In this document: positions 17,529 to 28,798 of the stretch, piece by piece
Numbering within the stretch: the first letter of the stretch is position 1
Layout: every line of letters starts with the position of its first letter
Source of the DNA: RYN-230 sp963711705
GTDB lineage: Bacteria; Actinomycetota; Actinomycetes; Streptosporangiales; Streptosporangiaceae
Reading direction: 5' to 3'
Length of the DNA stretch: 64,000 nt
NCBI GenBank assembly: GCA_963711705.1
Contig: CAVQFM010000015.1
Location: 310,001 to 374,000, forward strand
Translations under genes and position numbers: made by a program
The notes under the pieces: generated by a model
What the model was told of the DNA's origin: nothing
What the model saw: only the letters and a program-made list of their open reading frames with translations
The model's database searches: none

Positions 17529-19418
17529 ATGAAGGGGGTAGCGGGCAGCGAGGCGGGACGCGGACCACGCGGCAGCGGGCCGGCCGCCGACGCCAGTGCT
17601 GCGGTGCTCCCGGTGCTGCGGCCAGACCGGCCTGCCGCTGATTCCCGGCTGGCGCTGCTGGTCCGCCCCGCCGCCCGGCGGCTGCCGCCGCGGGCGCGGC
17701 GGGCCATCCGCGCCGCCCAGCGCCGGGCCAAGGTGGTGGCTGGCCGGCTGCGCCGCCGCTGGCACCGCTCGCTCCAGCTCCGGGTGGCCGCCACCACGCT
17801 GGTCATCTGCGTCGTCGTGGTCACCGTGCTCGGCTTCTTCCTGGTCCAGCAGATCGCCAGCGGCCTGCTGAACAGCACCCGGACCTACGCCGCCCGCCAG
17901 ATCGGCGAGGGCCTCGCGGTGGCCAGGAACGAGACCGGCCTGGCGAACCCCGGCGCGGAGCGGCAGAAGGCACTGCTGTCGCTGGCTGGCAACCTGCAGT
18001 CGCTGAGCGGCCCGGGCAACAACTTCGACGTGGTGATCCTGGCCCAGCCGGTCGGCGACTCCGCGTTCGGCGGGACCTCCGGCAACAAGCATCTCAGCCT
18101 GGCCAGCGTGCCGAAGACGCTGACCGGCAAGATCACCCAGGAGCAGCAGGACGGCCTGACCGACGCGCTGCAGTCCACGCCCACCCTGATGATCTACAAG
18201 AACGGCCAGCCGTCCGTCCCCGCGCTGGCCATCGGCGGGGTGATCAACGAGAGCGACCAGCTCTACTACCTGTTCCCGCTGCAGCAGCAACAGCAGACGC
18301 TGGCCCTGGTGCAGCGGGCCATGCTCGGCGGCGGGCTGGCCCTGGTCGGCCTGCTGGTCGGCATCGTCTCGCTGGTCACCCGGTGGGTGGTGGTGCCGAT
18401 CAGGGAAGCCGCCGAGGCGGCCGAACGGCTGTCCGATGGCCAGCTCGACCAGCGGATGCCGGTCCGCGGCACGGATGACCTGGCCGCCCTGGCCCGGTCG
18501 TTCAACAACATGGCGGCCAGCCTGCAGGAGAAGCTGCACGAGCTTCAGGAGCTGTCCAAGGTGCAGCGGCAGTTCGTCTCCGACGTGTCGCACGAACTGC
18601 GCACCCCGCTCACCACGATCCGGATCGCGGCCGACGTGCTGTTCGCGGGGCGGGAGAACCTGCTGCCGACCGCGGCCCGGTCCGCGGAGCTGCTGGAGGG
18701 CCAGCTGGATCGGTTCGAATCCCTCCTGGCTGACCTGCTGGAAATCAGCCGGTACGACGCCAACGCGGCCACGCTGGACGCGGAGTCGGCCGACGTGTGC
18801 GATCTGGTCCGGCGGGCGGCCGCGGACGCCGAGCAGCTGGCCGCCCGGCGCGGCACCCGGATCGACTTCCGGCTGCCGCCGGAACCATGCGTCGCCGAGG
18901 TAGACCGCCGCCGGGTGGAGCGCATCTTGCGGAATCTGCTGGACAACGCGGTCGAGCACGGCGAGGGGCGCGACGTGGTGGTCACCGTCGCGGGGGACCG
19001 GGACGCGGTGGCGATCGCGGTCCGCGACCACGGCGTCGGCTTCGGCCCGGCCGAGCAGCAGATGGTGTTCGACCGGTTCTGGCGGGCCGACCCGGCGCGG
19101 GCGCGTACCACCGGCGGGACCGGGCTCGGCCTGGCCATCGCGCTCGAGGACGCCCGGCTGCACAACGGCTGGCTGCAGGCGTGGGGGGAACACGGGAAGG
19201 GCTCGGTCTTCCGGCTGACCCTGCCCCGGTCGGCGGGCCAGGAGCTGATCGGCTCACCCCTTCCGCTCGGCCCCGATGCGGCGGAACCCGGCCCCGAACT
19301 CCTCGGGCCGCCGGTGCCGCTGGTGGTGGACCCGGCGCCGACGGCGCCATTCGCCGGGACGGAGCCGGCTGCCCCGGCGGGCCCTGGCCCGAGCCGGGAG
19401 CCGGGCCGCAATGCCTGA
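17529..19418 (+). CDS. mtrB: sensor histidine kinase MtrB
   Basis: The membrane kinase for MtrA, 629 residues. A basic N-terminal cytoplasmic region is followed by TM1 at about 86-108, an extracytoplasmic sensor to about 264, TM2 at about 265-287, and HAMP (VVPIREAAEAAERLSDGQL). The dimerisation domain has phospho-His H355 in VSDVSHELRTPLTT, and the ATPase N box is LRNLLDNAVEHGEG, with DHGVGFGP and TGGTGLGLAI. A strong AGGAGGAG precedes the ATG at 17529. The tail after residue 570 is Pro/Ala-rich. The last eight bases overlap the lpqB start. Confidence 0.97.
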   Translation: MKGVAGSEAGRGPRGSGPAADASAAVLPVLRPDRPAADSRLALLVRPAARRLPPRARRAIRAAQRRAKVVAGRLRRRWHRSLQLRVAATTLVICVVVVTVLGFFLVQQIASGLLNSTRTYAARQIGEGLAVARNETGLANPGAERQKALLSLAGNLQSLSGPGNNFDVVILAQPVGDSAFGGTSGNKHLSLASVPKTLTGKITQEQQDGLTDALQSTPTLMIYKNGQPSVPALAIGGVINESDQLYYLFPLQQQQQTLALVQRAMLGGGLALVGLLVGIVSLVTRWVVVPIREAAEAAERLSDGQLDQRMPVRGTDDLAALARSFNNMAASLQEKLHELQELSKVQRQFVSDVSHELRTPLTTIRIAADVLFAGRENLLPTAARSAELLEGQLDRFESLLADLLEISRYDANAATLDAESADVCDLVRRAAADAEQLAARRGTRIDFRLPPEPCVAEVDRRRVERILRNLLDNAVEHGEGRDVVVTVAGDRDAVAIAVRDHGVGFGPAEQQMVFDRFWRADPARARTTGGTGLGLAIALEDARLHNGWLQAWGEHGKGSVFRLTLPRSAGQELIGSPLPLGPDAAEPGPELLGPPVPLVVDPAPTAPFAGTEPAAPAGPGPSREPGRNA

Positions 19419-21312
19419 GCCGAGGCCGCGCCCGGCGCCGCCAGCTACGCCAGCGCGCGGGCGGCGGCCGGCCCGCGCCGCGGCCCGCGCGCTGGGCGGC
19501 GCGCTGGTCACGGTCGTCCTCGCGGCGGGCTGCGCGGCCGTGCCGACCAGCGGGCTGCTGCAGACCACCAACCTGCCATCCGGCAACGGCGGCGTGCAGC
19601 GGGGCTCCGACTGCTGCGGGCTGATCATGAACCCGCCCGCTCCCGGCTGGGGCCCGGAGCAGATCGTGCTGAACTTCATCCTGGCCAGCGCGGATTTCGA
19701 CGCCAACCACGCGGTCGCCCGCGAGTACCTCACCCCGGCCGCCAGCAAGGCGTGGCACCCCGGGCCCGGGCCCGGGGTCACCGTGATCGCGCAGCCGCCC
19801 CAGCCGGTCTTCACGAACCGCCCGTACTCGGCGCGGGGTACCGCGGTGGTCGGGATCAGCGTGCAGGAGCTGGGCCAGGTCACCGCGAGCGGCCAGTACG
19901 TCCCGGCTCAAGGCGGGCAGGCCAACCTCCAGCTGGAGTTCGGCCTGCAGCAGATACACCGGGTGTGGCGGATCACCAACCTGCCCTCCAAGGGCGTGAA
20001 CCAGCCGTCGAACGAGCTGCTGCTGACCAAGGACCTGTTCCAGCTGGCCTACCAGCCGCGCAACCTCTACTACCTGGCGCCGGCCGGCAAACAGCAGCTG
20101 GTGCCCGACCCGGTGTTCGTGCCGGCGGACACCGCGGACCCGGCCAACGACCTGGTGCGGGCGCTGCTGCCCACCGCGCGGGGCTGGCTGGCCCCGGGGG
20201 TGCTGTCCGCGTTCCCGCCGGCCGCCCGGCTCCGGCGGCCGGTCGCTGTCCCGCCCGGCAGCAAGACCGCCATCGTGGACCTGAGCCTGCCCAAAACGGC
20301 GGTCACCCAGGCCACCCTGAGCCAGATGTCCGCCCAGCTGGTCTGGACGCTGACCAGCACGTCTTACGGACCAACCCCAGTCCAGGCGGTGAAGCTACTG
20401 GTCAATGGCCGGGCCTGGACGCCGCCGCGCGCCACCAGTGCGGTGCAGGGCCGGGCCGACTACCCACAGCCGACGCTGCAGCCACCCGTGCCCAAGAACC
20501 TGTACTTCCTCACCCCCACGGGTGCGGCCCGCAGGCTCACCGGGCCGGGCACCAGCAACAGCGCAGCCCTGCCCGGCGAGGCCGGCACGGACCAGATACC
20601 GCTGGCCAGCGTCGCCGTGTCCCCGGACGGGCACTACCTGGCCGGCCTCGCGGACTCGGCCGGCGGGGCCACCCTGTACACCGAGGACCTGGCGGCGGCC
20701 GCGAAGCCGCACGCCAGCACGGCCGCCCGCGCGCTGCACAGCCGGCTCTCCGGAGTCCGGCTCACCTCGGTGAGCTGGGACCGCTACGACAACCTGTGGG
20801 TGGCGGGCTCGGCCAGGCACCGGGGGAAGGTGTGGATGCTGCCGGGCAGCGGCGGCCCGCCGCAGCGAGTCGGCCTGCCCGCGCCCACCGGGCCCATCAC
20901 CGCGCTCCGGGTCGCCCCGGACGGCGTGCGGCTGGCGATGATCACCAAACTCACGTCCGGCCTGGAGGTGCGGCTGGCTGCGATCGTCAAGACGAACGAT
21001 CAGATCATGCTGTCCAGCGCCGGCCAGATCGGCGCCGACCTTGCCACGCCGAGCGCGCTGAGCTGGTATGACGCCGATCACCTGCTGGTGGTGAACCAGC
21101 GGCCGGCCGGCCCGCAGCTGGCGGAGGTGCCGGTCGACGGCGACCGGTCCAGCTACCAGGGCGTCGAGGCGGACATGACGTCGGTCGCCGCGGCCGGGCC
21201 GAACAACAAACTGTTCGCCAGCCTGCAGACCGGGAACCTGGCCAAGTCGGTCGGCCTCGGTGAACTGTGGAGCGCGGCCGGGCCGGGCCGGGCCGCGACG
21301 TACCCGGGCTGA
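19411..21312 (+). CDS. lpqB: lipoprotein LpqB
   Basis: A secreted lipoprotein that modulates MtrB in Actinobacteria. The start at ATG 19411 overlaps mtrB by 8 bp and gives a 633-residue product. A basic N-terminus precedes a signal peptide with lipobox LAAGC, acylated at C41. An LpqB N-terminal region follows (GPEQIVLNFILASADF), then a GerMN-like domain (ANDLVRALLPTARGWLAPGV, SPVQAVKLLVNGRAW-like segment) and a C-terminal beta-propeller with repeated blades (LASVAVSPDGHYLAGLAD, ITALRVAPDGVRLAMIT). The ComF-family gene that often follows lpqB is not present. Confidence 0.95.
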   Translation: MPEPRPRPAPPATPARGRRPARAAARALGGALVTVVLAAGCAAVPTSGLLQTTNLPSGNGGVQRGSDCCGLIMNPPAPGWGPEQIVLNFILASADFDANHAVAREYLTPAASKAWHPGPGPGVTVIAQPPQPVFTNRPYSARGTAVVGISVQELGQVTASGQYVPAQGGQANLQLEFGLQQIHRVWRITNLPSKGVNQPSNELLLTKDLFQLAYQPRNLYYLAPAGKQQLVPDPVFVPADTADPANDLVRALLPTARGWLAPGVLSAFPPAARLRRPVAVPPGSKTAIVDLSLPKTAVTQATLSQMSAQLVWTLTSTSYGPTPVQAVKLLVNGRAWTPPRATSAVQGRADYPQPTLQPPVPKNLYFLTPTGAARRLTGPGTSNSAALPGEAGTDQIPLASVAVSPDGHYLAGLADSAGGATLYTEDLAAAAKPHASTAARALHSRLSGVRLTSVSWDRYDNLWVAGSARHRGKVWMLPGSGGPPQRVGLPAPTGPITALRVAPDGVRLAMITKLTSGLEVRLAAIVKTNDQIMLSSAGQIGADLATPSALSWYDADHLLVVNQRPAGPQLAEVPVDGDRSSYQGVEADMTSVAAAGPNNKLFASLQTGNLAKSVGLGELWSAAGPGRAATYPG

Positions 21313-21391
21313 TTTCCCCCCGGCTGCCCATGCGTCCCGGTGCGGCGTGTGCCCAGGTACCGGGACATGGGCAAGAAGACACTCCTGGCTC

Positions 21392-21420
21392 CTGACATCC
21401 GGGCCAGGGCAGGCTAGCGT
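21392..21420 (+). promoter_or_regulatory. candidate sigma-70-type promoter upstream of hpf
   Basis: CTGACA (21392-21397) and TAGCGT (21415-21420) are separated by exactly 17 bp, a good match to actinobacterial housekeeping promoters. Transcription would begin close to 21427, where an ATG lies, leaving a leader of about 300 bases before the hpf start. No other well-spaced pair was seen in this gap. Confidence 0.5.
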
Positions 21421-21586
21421 CGTCATATGGCACCCGCCCGGGTCCGTGGTTGCGCCGGGCCGGGGTCCCCGCCCGCAGCGGGGCGCCCGGCCCGGCAAGC
21501 CGATGCCAGCCGCAGGCGAAACGGCCCACGTAAGGCGACTTGTCGTCAACCGATCACGGTGCGGCTTAGAGGTAAGTCCTGCCCCG

Positions 21587-21609
21587 CCGGGGGATCAGAT
21601 GTCCCCCGG
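21587..21609 (+). promoter_or_regulatory. leader hairpin upstream of hpf
   Basis: A perfect 8-bp stem, CCGGGGGA and TCCCCCGG, with a 7-base loop (tcagatg). It lies within the predicted hpf leader and 120 bases before its start. No U-tract follows, so it is not a classical terminator; it may be a structural or attenuator-like leader element. Confidence 0.4.
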
Positions 21610-21731
21610 GCCCGGGAGAAGGGCGGTAGTGGCAACAGGCCGCGAATCCCTCAGCAGGCGGATGTGGGGACGAAGACCAGGTCGGCCGGGCGGGTGCCAG
21701 CCATCGAGATTGGCCGAAGGGGGTATCCCTC

Positions 21732-22468
21732 ATGGACATCATCTTCCGAGGTCGGCGCACTGGCGTGCAGGATCGGTTCCGCGAGTACGCGACGGCAAAG
21801 CTGGACAAGCTGACCAAGCTGGACCAGAAGACGATCAGTGTCGATGTGGAAGTAACCCTGGAGCGCAACCCGCGCCAGTCCGGCCAGCGGGAAAGAGTTG
21901 AGCTCACCCTGCACTCCCGGGGCCCGGTCATCCGGGCCGAGGCCGCGGCCAACGATCGTTTCCTTGCGCTCGACCGGGCGCTCGGCAAGCTGGAACAGCA
22001 CATGCGGCGGGCGTGCGACCGGCGCAAGGTCCGCAAGCCAGGGCACACCGGGGCCGCCGATGGGCAGCCAGCCCAGCCGGCCGGGGCGCAGGCCGCGGAC
22101 CCGGGCACCGACGGCCGGCCGCCGGGGACACCATCCCGGACTGGCCAGATGACGAGCTGCAGCTGGAGGCGGTGGTCCCGATCCCGATGGAGGGCGACGG
22201 CCCGCTCGTGGTGCGGGAGAAATTCCACGCTGCGACACCCATGACGATCGACCGTGCGCTGCACGAGATGGAACTCGTCGGCCACGACTTCTTCCTGTTC
22301 CGTGACGAGGAGAGCCACCTGCCGAGCGTGATCTACCGCCGTCGCGGTTATGACTACGGGGTCATCCGCCTGGTGGAGGGGGTGCCGCGACAGGCGAGGC
22401 GGACATCCGCCGGGGAGACGGACGGCCGGCTGAACCATCAGGTAGGAGAAAACCGGGTTACCGGCTAG
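21732..22468 (+). CDS. hpf: long-form ribosome hibernation promoting factor, apparent frameshift
   Basis: Two halves of one HPF lie in different frames. From ATG 21732 the N-terminal S30AE domain is clear (MDIIFRGRRTGVQDRFREYA, KLEQHMRRACDRRKV). In this frame a stop follows at 22242-22244, giving 170 residues with a nonsense tail. The C-terminal dimerisation domain (ATPMTIDRALHEMELVGHDF, FFLFRDEESHLPSVIYRRR, YGVIRLVEG) is in the -1 frame, ending at 22468. One extra G in the GGGG run at 22124-22127, or a -1 slip there, gives a seamless 245-residue protein (PPGDTIPDWPDDELQ). As written the gene would make a truncated factor unable to dimerise ribosomes into 100S particles. It could be annotated as a pseudogene if the base count is right. 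Confidence 0.85.
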
Positions 22469-22723
22469 TCTCTGGACTGCTGCCCGGCGCGGGCCTGGCG
22501 TCGCGGGTTGCCTGCCCGCCGCCGCTGGCCAGAGTTTGGTCACAGACCGCAGCCGGCGGCATCCCTGCGGCAGGCTCGCGGCGGACGGCCAGGTCAGGGG
22601 CACCCCGTACCGGACGCACGAGCACGACCCACCCAGGACAGCAGTACTCGCATGACGGCATAACCCGTGGTACCAAGCAAGGGGTCAGCAGAACACATGG
22701 ATGCAGGTCAGGGAGGAGGCACC

Positions 22724-23485
22724 ATGGGCGGAGATCCCGCGGTAGCCGCAGACCCGCGCAGCCCCGCACCGGCCCGTACCCAGCCGGCCGGCGGCACGCC
22801 AGCCGATCCCCGGATCTACGACCCGATCCGCGCGCTCATCGTCGACGATCACGCCCTGTTCCGCCGCGGGCTGGAGATGGTACTCGCGGCCGAGGACGAC
22901 ATCGAGCTGGTCGGCGAGGCCAGCGACGGGGCCGAGGCGGTGCAGAAGGCCGGTGAGTCACTGCCTGACGTGGTCCTGATGGACATCCGCATGCCGAGGT
23001 CCAGCGGCATCGAAGCGTGCCGGGCGATGAAAGAGGTAGCGCCCAGCTCGAAGATCGTGATGCTGACGATCAGCGACGAGGAGGAGGACCTCTTCGAGGC
23101 CATCCGCGCGGGGGCCAGCGGCTACCTGCTCAAGGACATCCCGCTGGATGAGGTGGCCGATGTGGTCCGCGCGGTGCACGGCGGCCAGTCGCTGATCAAC
23201 CCGTCGATGGCGGCCAAGCTGCTGACCGAGTTCGCCACGCTGGCCAGGCGGGACGCGGAGGAGCGCGTCGAGCAGGTGCCCGCACCCAAGCTCACCGACC
23301 GCGAGATGCAGGTGCTCAAGCTGGTCGCCCGGGGCATGAACAACCGGGACATCGCCAAGGAACTGTTCATCTCGGAGAACACGGTCAAGAACCACGTCCG
23401 CAACATCCTGGAGAAGCTGCAGATCCACTCGCGGATGGAAGCCGTGATGATAGCCGTGCGGGAGAACCTGATCGAGTTCAGCTGA
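22724..23485 (+). CDS. NarL/FixJ-type response regulator
   Basis: A 253-residue regulator. A variable Pro/Ala-rich N-terminus of about 33 residues precedes the receiver (ALIVDDHALFRRGLEMVL), with phospho-acceptor D87 in DVVLMDIRMP, Thr in KIVMLTISDEEED and Lys in YLLKDIPL. The LuxR-type helix-turn-helix is LTDREMQVLKLVARGMNNRD and ISENTVKNHVRNILEKLQ. The ATG at 22724 is preferred over GTG 22667 and ATG 22697 because GGGAGGAGG lies just upstream. No histidine kinase is adjacent, so it is an orphan regulator; a similar gene follows hpf in streptomycetes. Targets are unknown. Confidence 0.9.
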   Translation: MGGDPAVAADPRSPAPARTQPAGGTPADPRIYDPIRALIVDDHALFRRGLEMVLAAEDDIELVGEASDGAEAVQKAGESLPDVVLMDIRMPRSSGIEACRAMKEVAPSSKIVMLTISDEEEDLFEAIRAGASGYLLKDIPLDEVADVVRAVHGGQSLINPSMAAKLLTEFATLARRDAEERVEQVPAPKLTDREMQVLKLVARGMNNRDIAKELFISENTVKNHVRNILEKLQIHSRMEAVMIAVRENLIEFS

Positions 23486-23533
23486 CCCGGTGGGCCGGGC
23501 GCCTGTTCCGCCGGCCGCACGCGGGGATGCAGC

Positions 23534-24748
23534 CTAGATACGGCCCAGTTCGGCGCGGAGGCGTTCAGCTAGGTGCGGGGGGCTGACCTGCTCCACCGCC
23601 ACGGCTGAGCAGCCGACCCAGGCTGCGGCCTCGCGAAGCGCGCTGGCCATGGCCCCGGCCGCCGCCGGGCTGTCCAGCGACAGCTGCCGGGCCACCAGGG
23701 TCGCGCCCTGGCGCACCGGGTCGACCCGGCCGAGCAGGCGGCCCTTGGCCAGCAGTGGCATCGTGTAGTACCCGTGCACCCGCCGGGCCTTGGGCACGTA
23801 GGCCTCCAGGCTGTGCTCGAAGCCGAACATCCGCCGGGTGCGCTTTCGGTCCCACACCAGCGAGTCGAACGGGGAGAGCAGCGTGACCCGGTGCCGCCCG
23901 CGCGGCGGCGCGGCCAGCGCGGCCGGATCGGCCCAGCCGGGCACCGGCTTGCCCGCCACCTCGATGGTGACCGGGATGAGCCCGGCCGCCAGCGCGGAAT
24001 CGGCGGCCAGCTCGGCGTGGCCGGCCTTGCCGTCGGTCAGCTCTCGCAGCCGGTGGTAGTCGATCAGGTCGGCCCGGGTGACCACCCCGAGCGCCCGGGC
24101 CGCCACCCCGGCCAGGTGGGCCAGGCACTCCGCGTCGGCCTTCTCGGTGTCCAGCAGCTCGCTGGGCAGCACCCGCCCGGGCAGGTCGTACACCCGGCGC
24201 CAGCCGTCCCGGCGCACGCAGACGACCTCACCCACGTCCAGCAGCCATTCGACGGCGATCTTCGTCTCCGACCAGTCCCACCACGGGCCGCCCGCCTTGG
24301 CCCCGCCCAGCTGGGTCGCGTTCAGCGGGCCCTCCGCCCGCAGCCGGGCCAGGACCTCGGCGCAGGTCCGCTCGTGGCTGTGATGCCAGCGCCGGCCCCG
24401 GGCCCGCAGCGCCCGGCGGCGGAACGCGTACCACGGCCATTCCTCGACCGGCAGCACGCACGCCGCGTGTGACCAGTACTCGAACGCCGCGGGCCGGGAC
24501 GGGTTCCAGTAGGCCCGCTCGATCCGGCTGCGCGGCACCGGGCCGAGCCGGGCGTAGGCGACCAGTTCGTGAGAGCGGGCCAGCACGCTGATCGTGTCCA
24601 GCTGGACCGCGCCGAGCCGGCGCAGCATGCCCGGCACGCCACCGTGCCTGCCCCCGGCGCCCAGGAACCCCTGGGCGCGCAGGGTGATCAGGCGCGCTTC
24701 GTCGGCGGACAGCTCAAGCTGGGGCGCGGGCAGCGCAGCGGTCACCAC
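23534..24748 (-). CDS. winged-helix DNA-glycosylase family protein (AlkX/YcaQ-like, HTH_42)
   Basis: A 404-residue protein of the winged-helix DUF1006/HTH_42 family that includes the DNA glycosylases AlkZ and E. coli YcaQ (AlkX), which excise bulky or crosslinked bases. The diagnostic catalytic motif is QxD in the YcaQ-like branch and is seen as Q49-L-D51 in RRLGAVQLDTISVLARSHEL. Other family segments are FEYWSHAACVLP and VTLLSPFDSLVWDRKRTRR, with YTMPLLAKGRLLGRVDP near the end. It is encoded opposite to the response regulator and stands alone. Glycosylase activity is inferred from the motif; the precise lesion is not. Confidence 0.85.
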   Translation of the reverse strand: MVTAALPAPQLELSADEARLITLRAQGFLGAGGRHGGVPGMLRRLGAVQLDTISVLARSHELVAYARLGPVPRSRIERAYWNPSRPAAFEYWSHAACVLPVEEWPWYAFRRRALRARGRRWHHSHERTCAEVLARLRAEGPLNATQLGGAKAGGPWWDWSETKIAVEWLLDVGEVVCVRRDGWRRVYDLPGRVLPSELLDTEKADAECLAHLAGVAARALGVVTRADLIDYHRLRELTDGKAGHAELAADSALAAGLIPVTIEVAGKPVPGWADPAALAAPPRGRHRVTLLSPFDSLVWDRKRTRRMFGFEHSLEAYVPKARRVHGYYTMPLLAKGRLLGRVDPVRQGATLVARQLSLDSPAAAGAMASALREAAAWVGCSAVAVEQVSPPHLAERLRAELGRI

Positions 24749-24822
24749 AAGAAGTGCAGCCTAGCCCGGGGCACCGACAATCCCGGTGGCCGCGGCCAGC
24801 TCAGACGCGGGCGGCGGGGCCT

Positions 24823-25125
24823 TTAGTACCAGTCCTCGAAGATGTTGGTGGCCAGCCCGAGCAGGCCGCCGATCACGACCACCCCCACGCCGACCCAGAA
24901 CGCCCACCAGGCCGGGCCGAAGACCAGCGCCAGGCCGCCGCACAGGAAACCGAGCATCATCAGGCTGACGGCCACCCAGGACACCGGCCGGCCGTGGAAC
25001 GGCTCGGGGTAGACATACTCGCCGCTGTCGCTCCCGGCGACTGTGCCGCCCGCCGTGGGCTGGCTGAGCGCGCCGTCGTCCGGCTGGGCACCGGACCTGA
25101 AGTCCGTTCCCACCTGGTCCGCCAT
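24823..25125 (-). CDS. small membrane protein, HGxxPAAW-like family
   Basis: A 100-residue protein. The ATG at 25125 follows a GGAG box seven bases upstream, excluding a longer frame. Residues 1-40 are polar. Then comes HGRPVSWVAVSLMMLGF, a form of the HG-x-x-PAAW signature, followed by two membrane helices (to about residue 92) and a short NIFEDWY tail. This family is widespread in Actinobacteria and has no assigned function. It lies between the glycosylase and secA, oriented away from secA. Confidence 0.65.
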   Translation of the reverse strand: MADQVGTDFRSGAQPDDGALSQPTAGGTVAGSDSGEYVYPEPFHGRPVSWVAVSLMMLGFLCGGLALVFGPAWWAFWVGVGVVVIGGLLGLATNIFEDWY

Positions 25126-25602
25126 GGCGCTGCTCCTCTCGTCGCCCACCGGGCCAGCCGCAGCCGCCCGGCAGCGGCCCAACTGCGGCCGCCTTGGTAC
25201 ATATTGTGGCCGAAACGCTGTCCGCCCACTGCCCCGGGCCCCGGGAATGAGCCGGCCAGTGGAATACGGCTGGCCTCAGGTACGCTGAACATAGCAGCTG
25301 AGCTGGGCTTCAGCACGGCCGCGAGCACGGCCGGGCCGGGCGGCGCCACACCTCAGGCCGGGAGCCGCTTCGCCCGCGACAGCGGGTGCACACCGCGACG
25401 AAGCAGCCTCTTCTCGGATCGGCAACGTTCTGGCCGGGTGCGGGCTTGCGGCTCGGTTTCGTTGCGTGTCTCGCCTACCATGACAGGTGACGATGGTGGC
25501 AAGGGTGAGCCACTGACTGCCGTGCGTCCGGCTGGCCGGCGGCCACGGCGCAGCGACGTCTAACGGCCATAGGCAACGAATCCGCAAGGAGCGCGACGAC
25601 AA
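25126..25602 (+). other. intergenic region upstream of secA
   Basis: A 477-bp gap between the divergent small membrane-protein gene and secA. No family-matching protein gene. A 27-codon open frame (ATG 25480 to TAA 25563) lies 39 bp before the secA start and could be a leader peptide, but it lacks a ribosome-binding site. GC-rich dyads occur around 25230-25260. No convincing -35/-10 pair was located, although the secA promoter should be here. Confidence 0.5.
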
Positions 25603-28590
<2,988 letters not shown>

Positions 28591-28600
28591 ATTACCGGGG

Positions 28601-28683
28601 GCGCGGGGCGGCGGCGAGGCGTCCTGCGCTTTCGCGCCTTCGGCGCTCTTTTACGCGCTGGACACCTCGCCGCCGCCCCGCGC
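28601..28683. terminator. large inverted repeat between convergent secA and Rv3235-like gene
   Basis: Two 24-base arms (28601-28624 and 28660-28683) are complementary at all but one position and enclose a 35-base loop that contains a smaller GCGCC-TTC-GGCGC stem-loop. It starts 10 bases after the secA stop and lies between convergent genes, so it can act as a bidirectional terminator. No clear T-tract follows on either strand, as is common in Actinobacteria. Confidence 0.65.
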
Positions 28684-28720
28684 TGCTGACGGCACGGCCG
28701 CCCGGCTGCCGGGATCTCTT

Positions 28721-28785
28721 ACTTCCTGGCCGCGCGGGCACGTACTTCCTGGCCGCGCGGGCGCGCACTTCCTGGCCGCGCGGGG
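28721..28785. repeat. three tandem 19-bp repeats, 23-bp period
   Basis: The sequence acttcctggccgcgcgggc occurs at 28721, 28744 and 28767 (the last base differs in the third copy). Spacing is exactly 23 bp. Each copy contains the palindrome CCGCGCGG. The array lies downstream of the terminator-like hairpin and ends 14 bp before the stop of the Rv3235-like gene on the minus strand. Confidence 0.9.
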
Positions 28786-28798
28786 CACGGCTGGGTTG

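Larger units (their letters stand above)
21313..21731 (+). other. non-coding leader region between lpqB and hpf
   Basis: No protein gene recognised. It holds a promoter-like element (21392-21420), a strong hairpin (21587-21609) and the region just ahead of the hpf start. An open frame from ATG 21427 runs into hpf out of frame; its codon third positions are mixed and its product resembles nothing, so it is treated as chance or at most a leaderless leader ORF. In many Actinobacteria a ComF-family phosphoribosyltransferase gene sits here; I see no remnant. Confidence 0.6.

Noticed and set aside
18705..18730. tRNA-like T-arm string ggttcgaatcc
   Set aside because: It lies inside mtrB, encoding DRFESLL in the correct frame, and no acceptor, D or anticodon stems surround it.
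21427..21813. 128-codon frame starting at the hpf promoter
   Set aside because: Runs out of frame into hpf, third codon positions are not GC-biased, and there is no family resemblance; kept only as a possible leader ORF.
28721..28785. possible CRISPR array
   Set aside because: Only three 19-bp copies with 4-bp gaps; there are no spacers and no cas genes.
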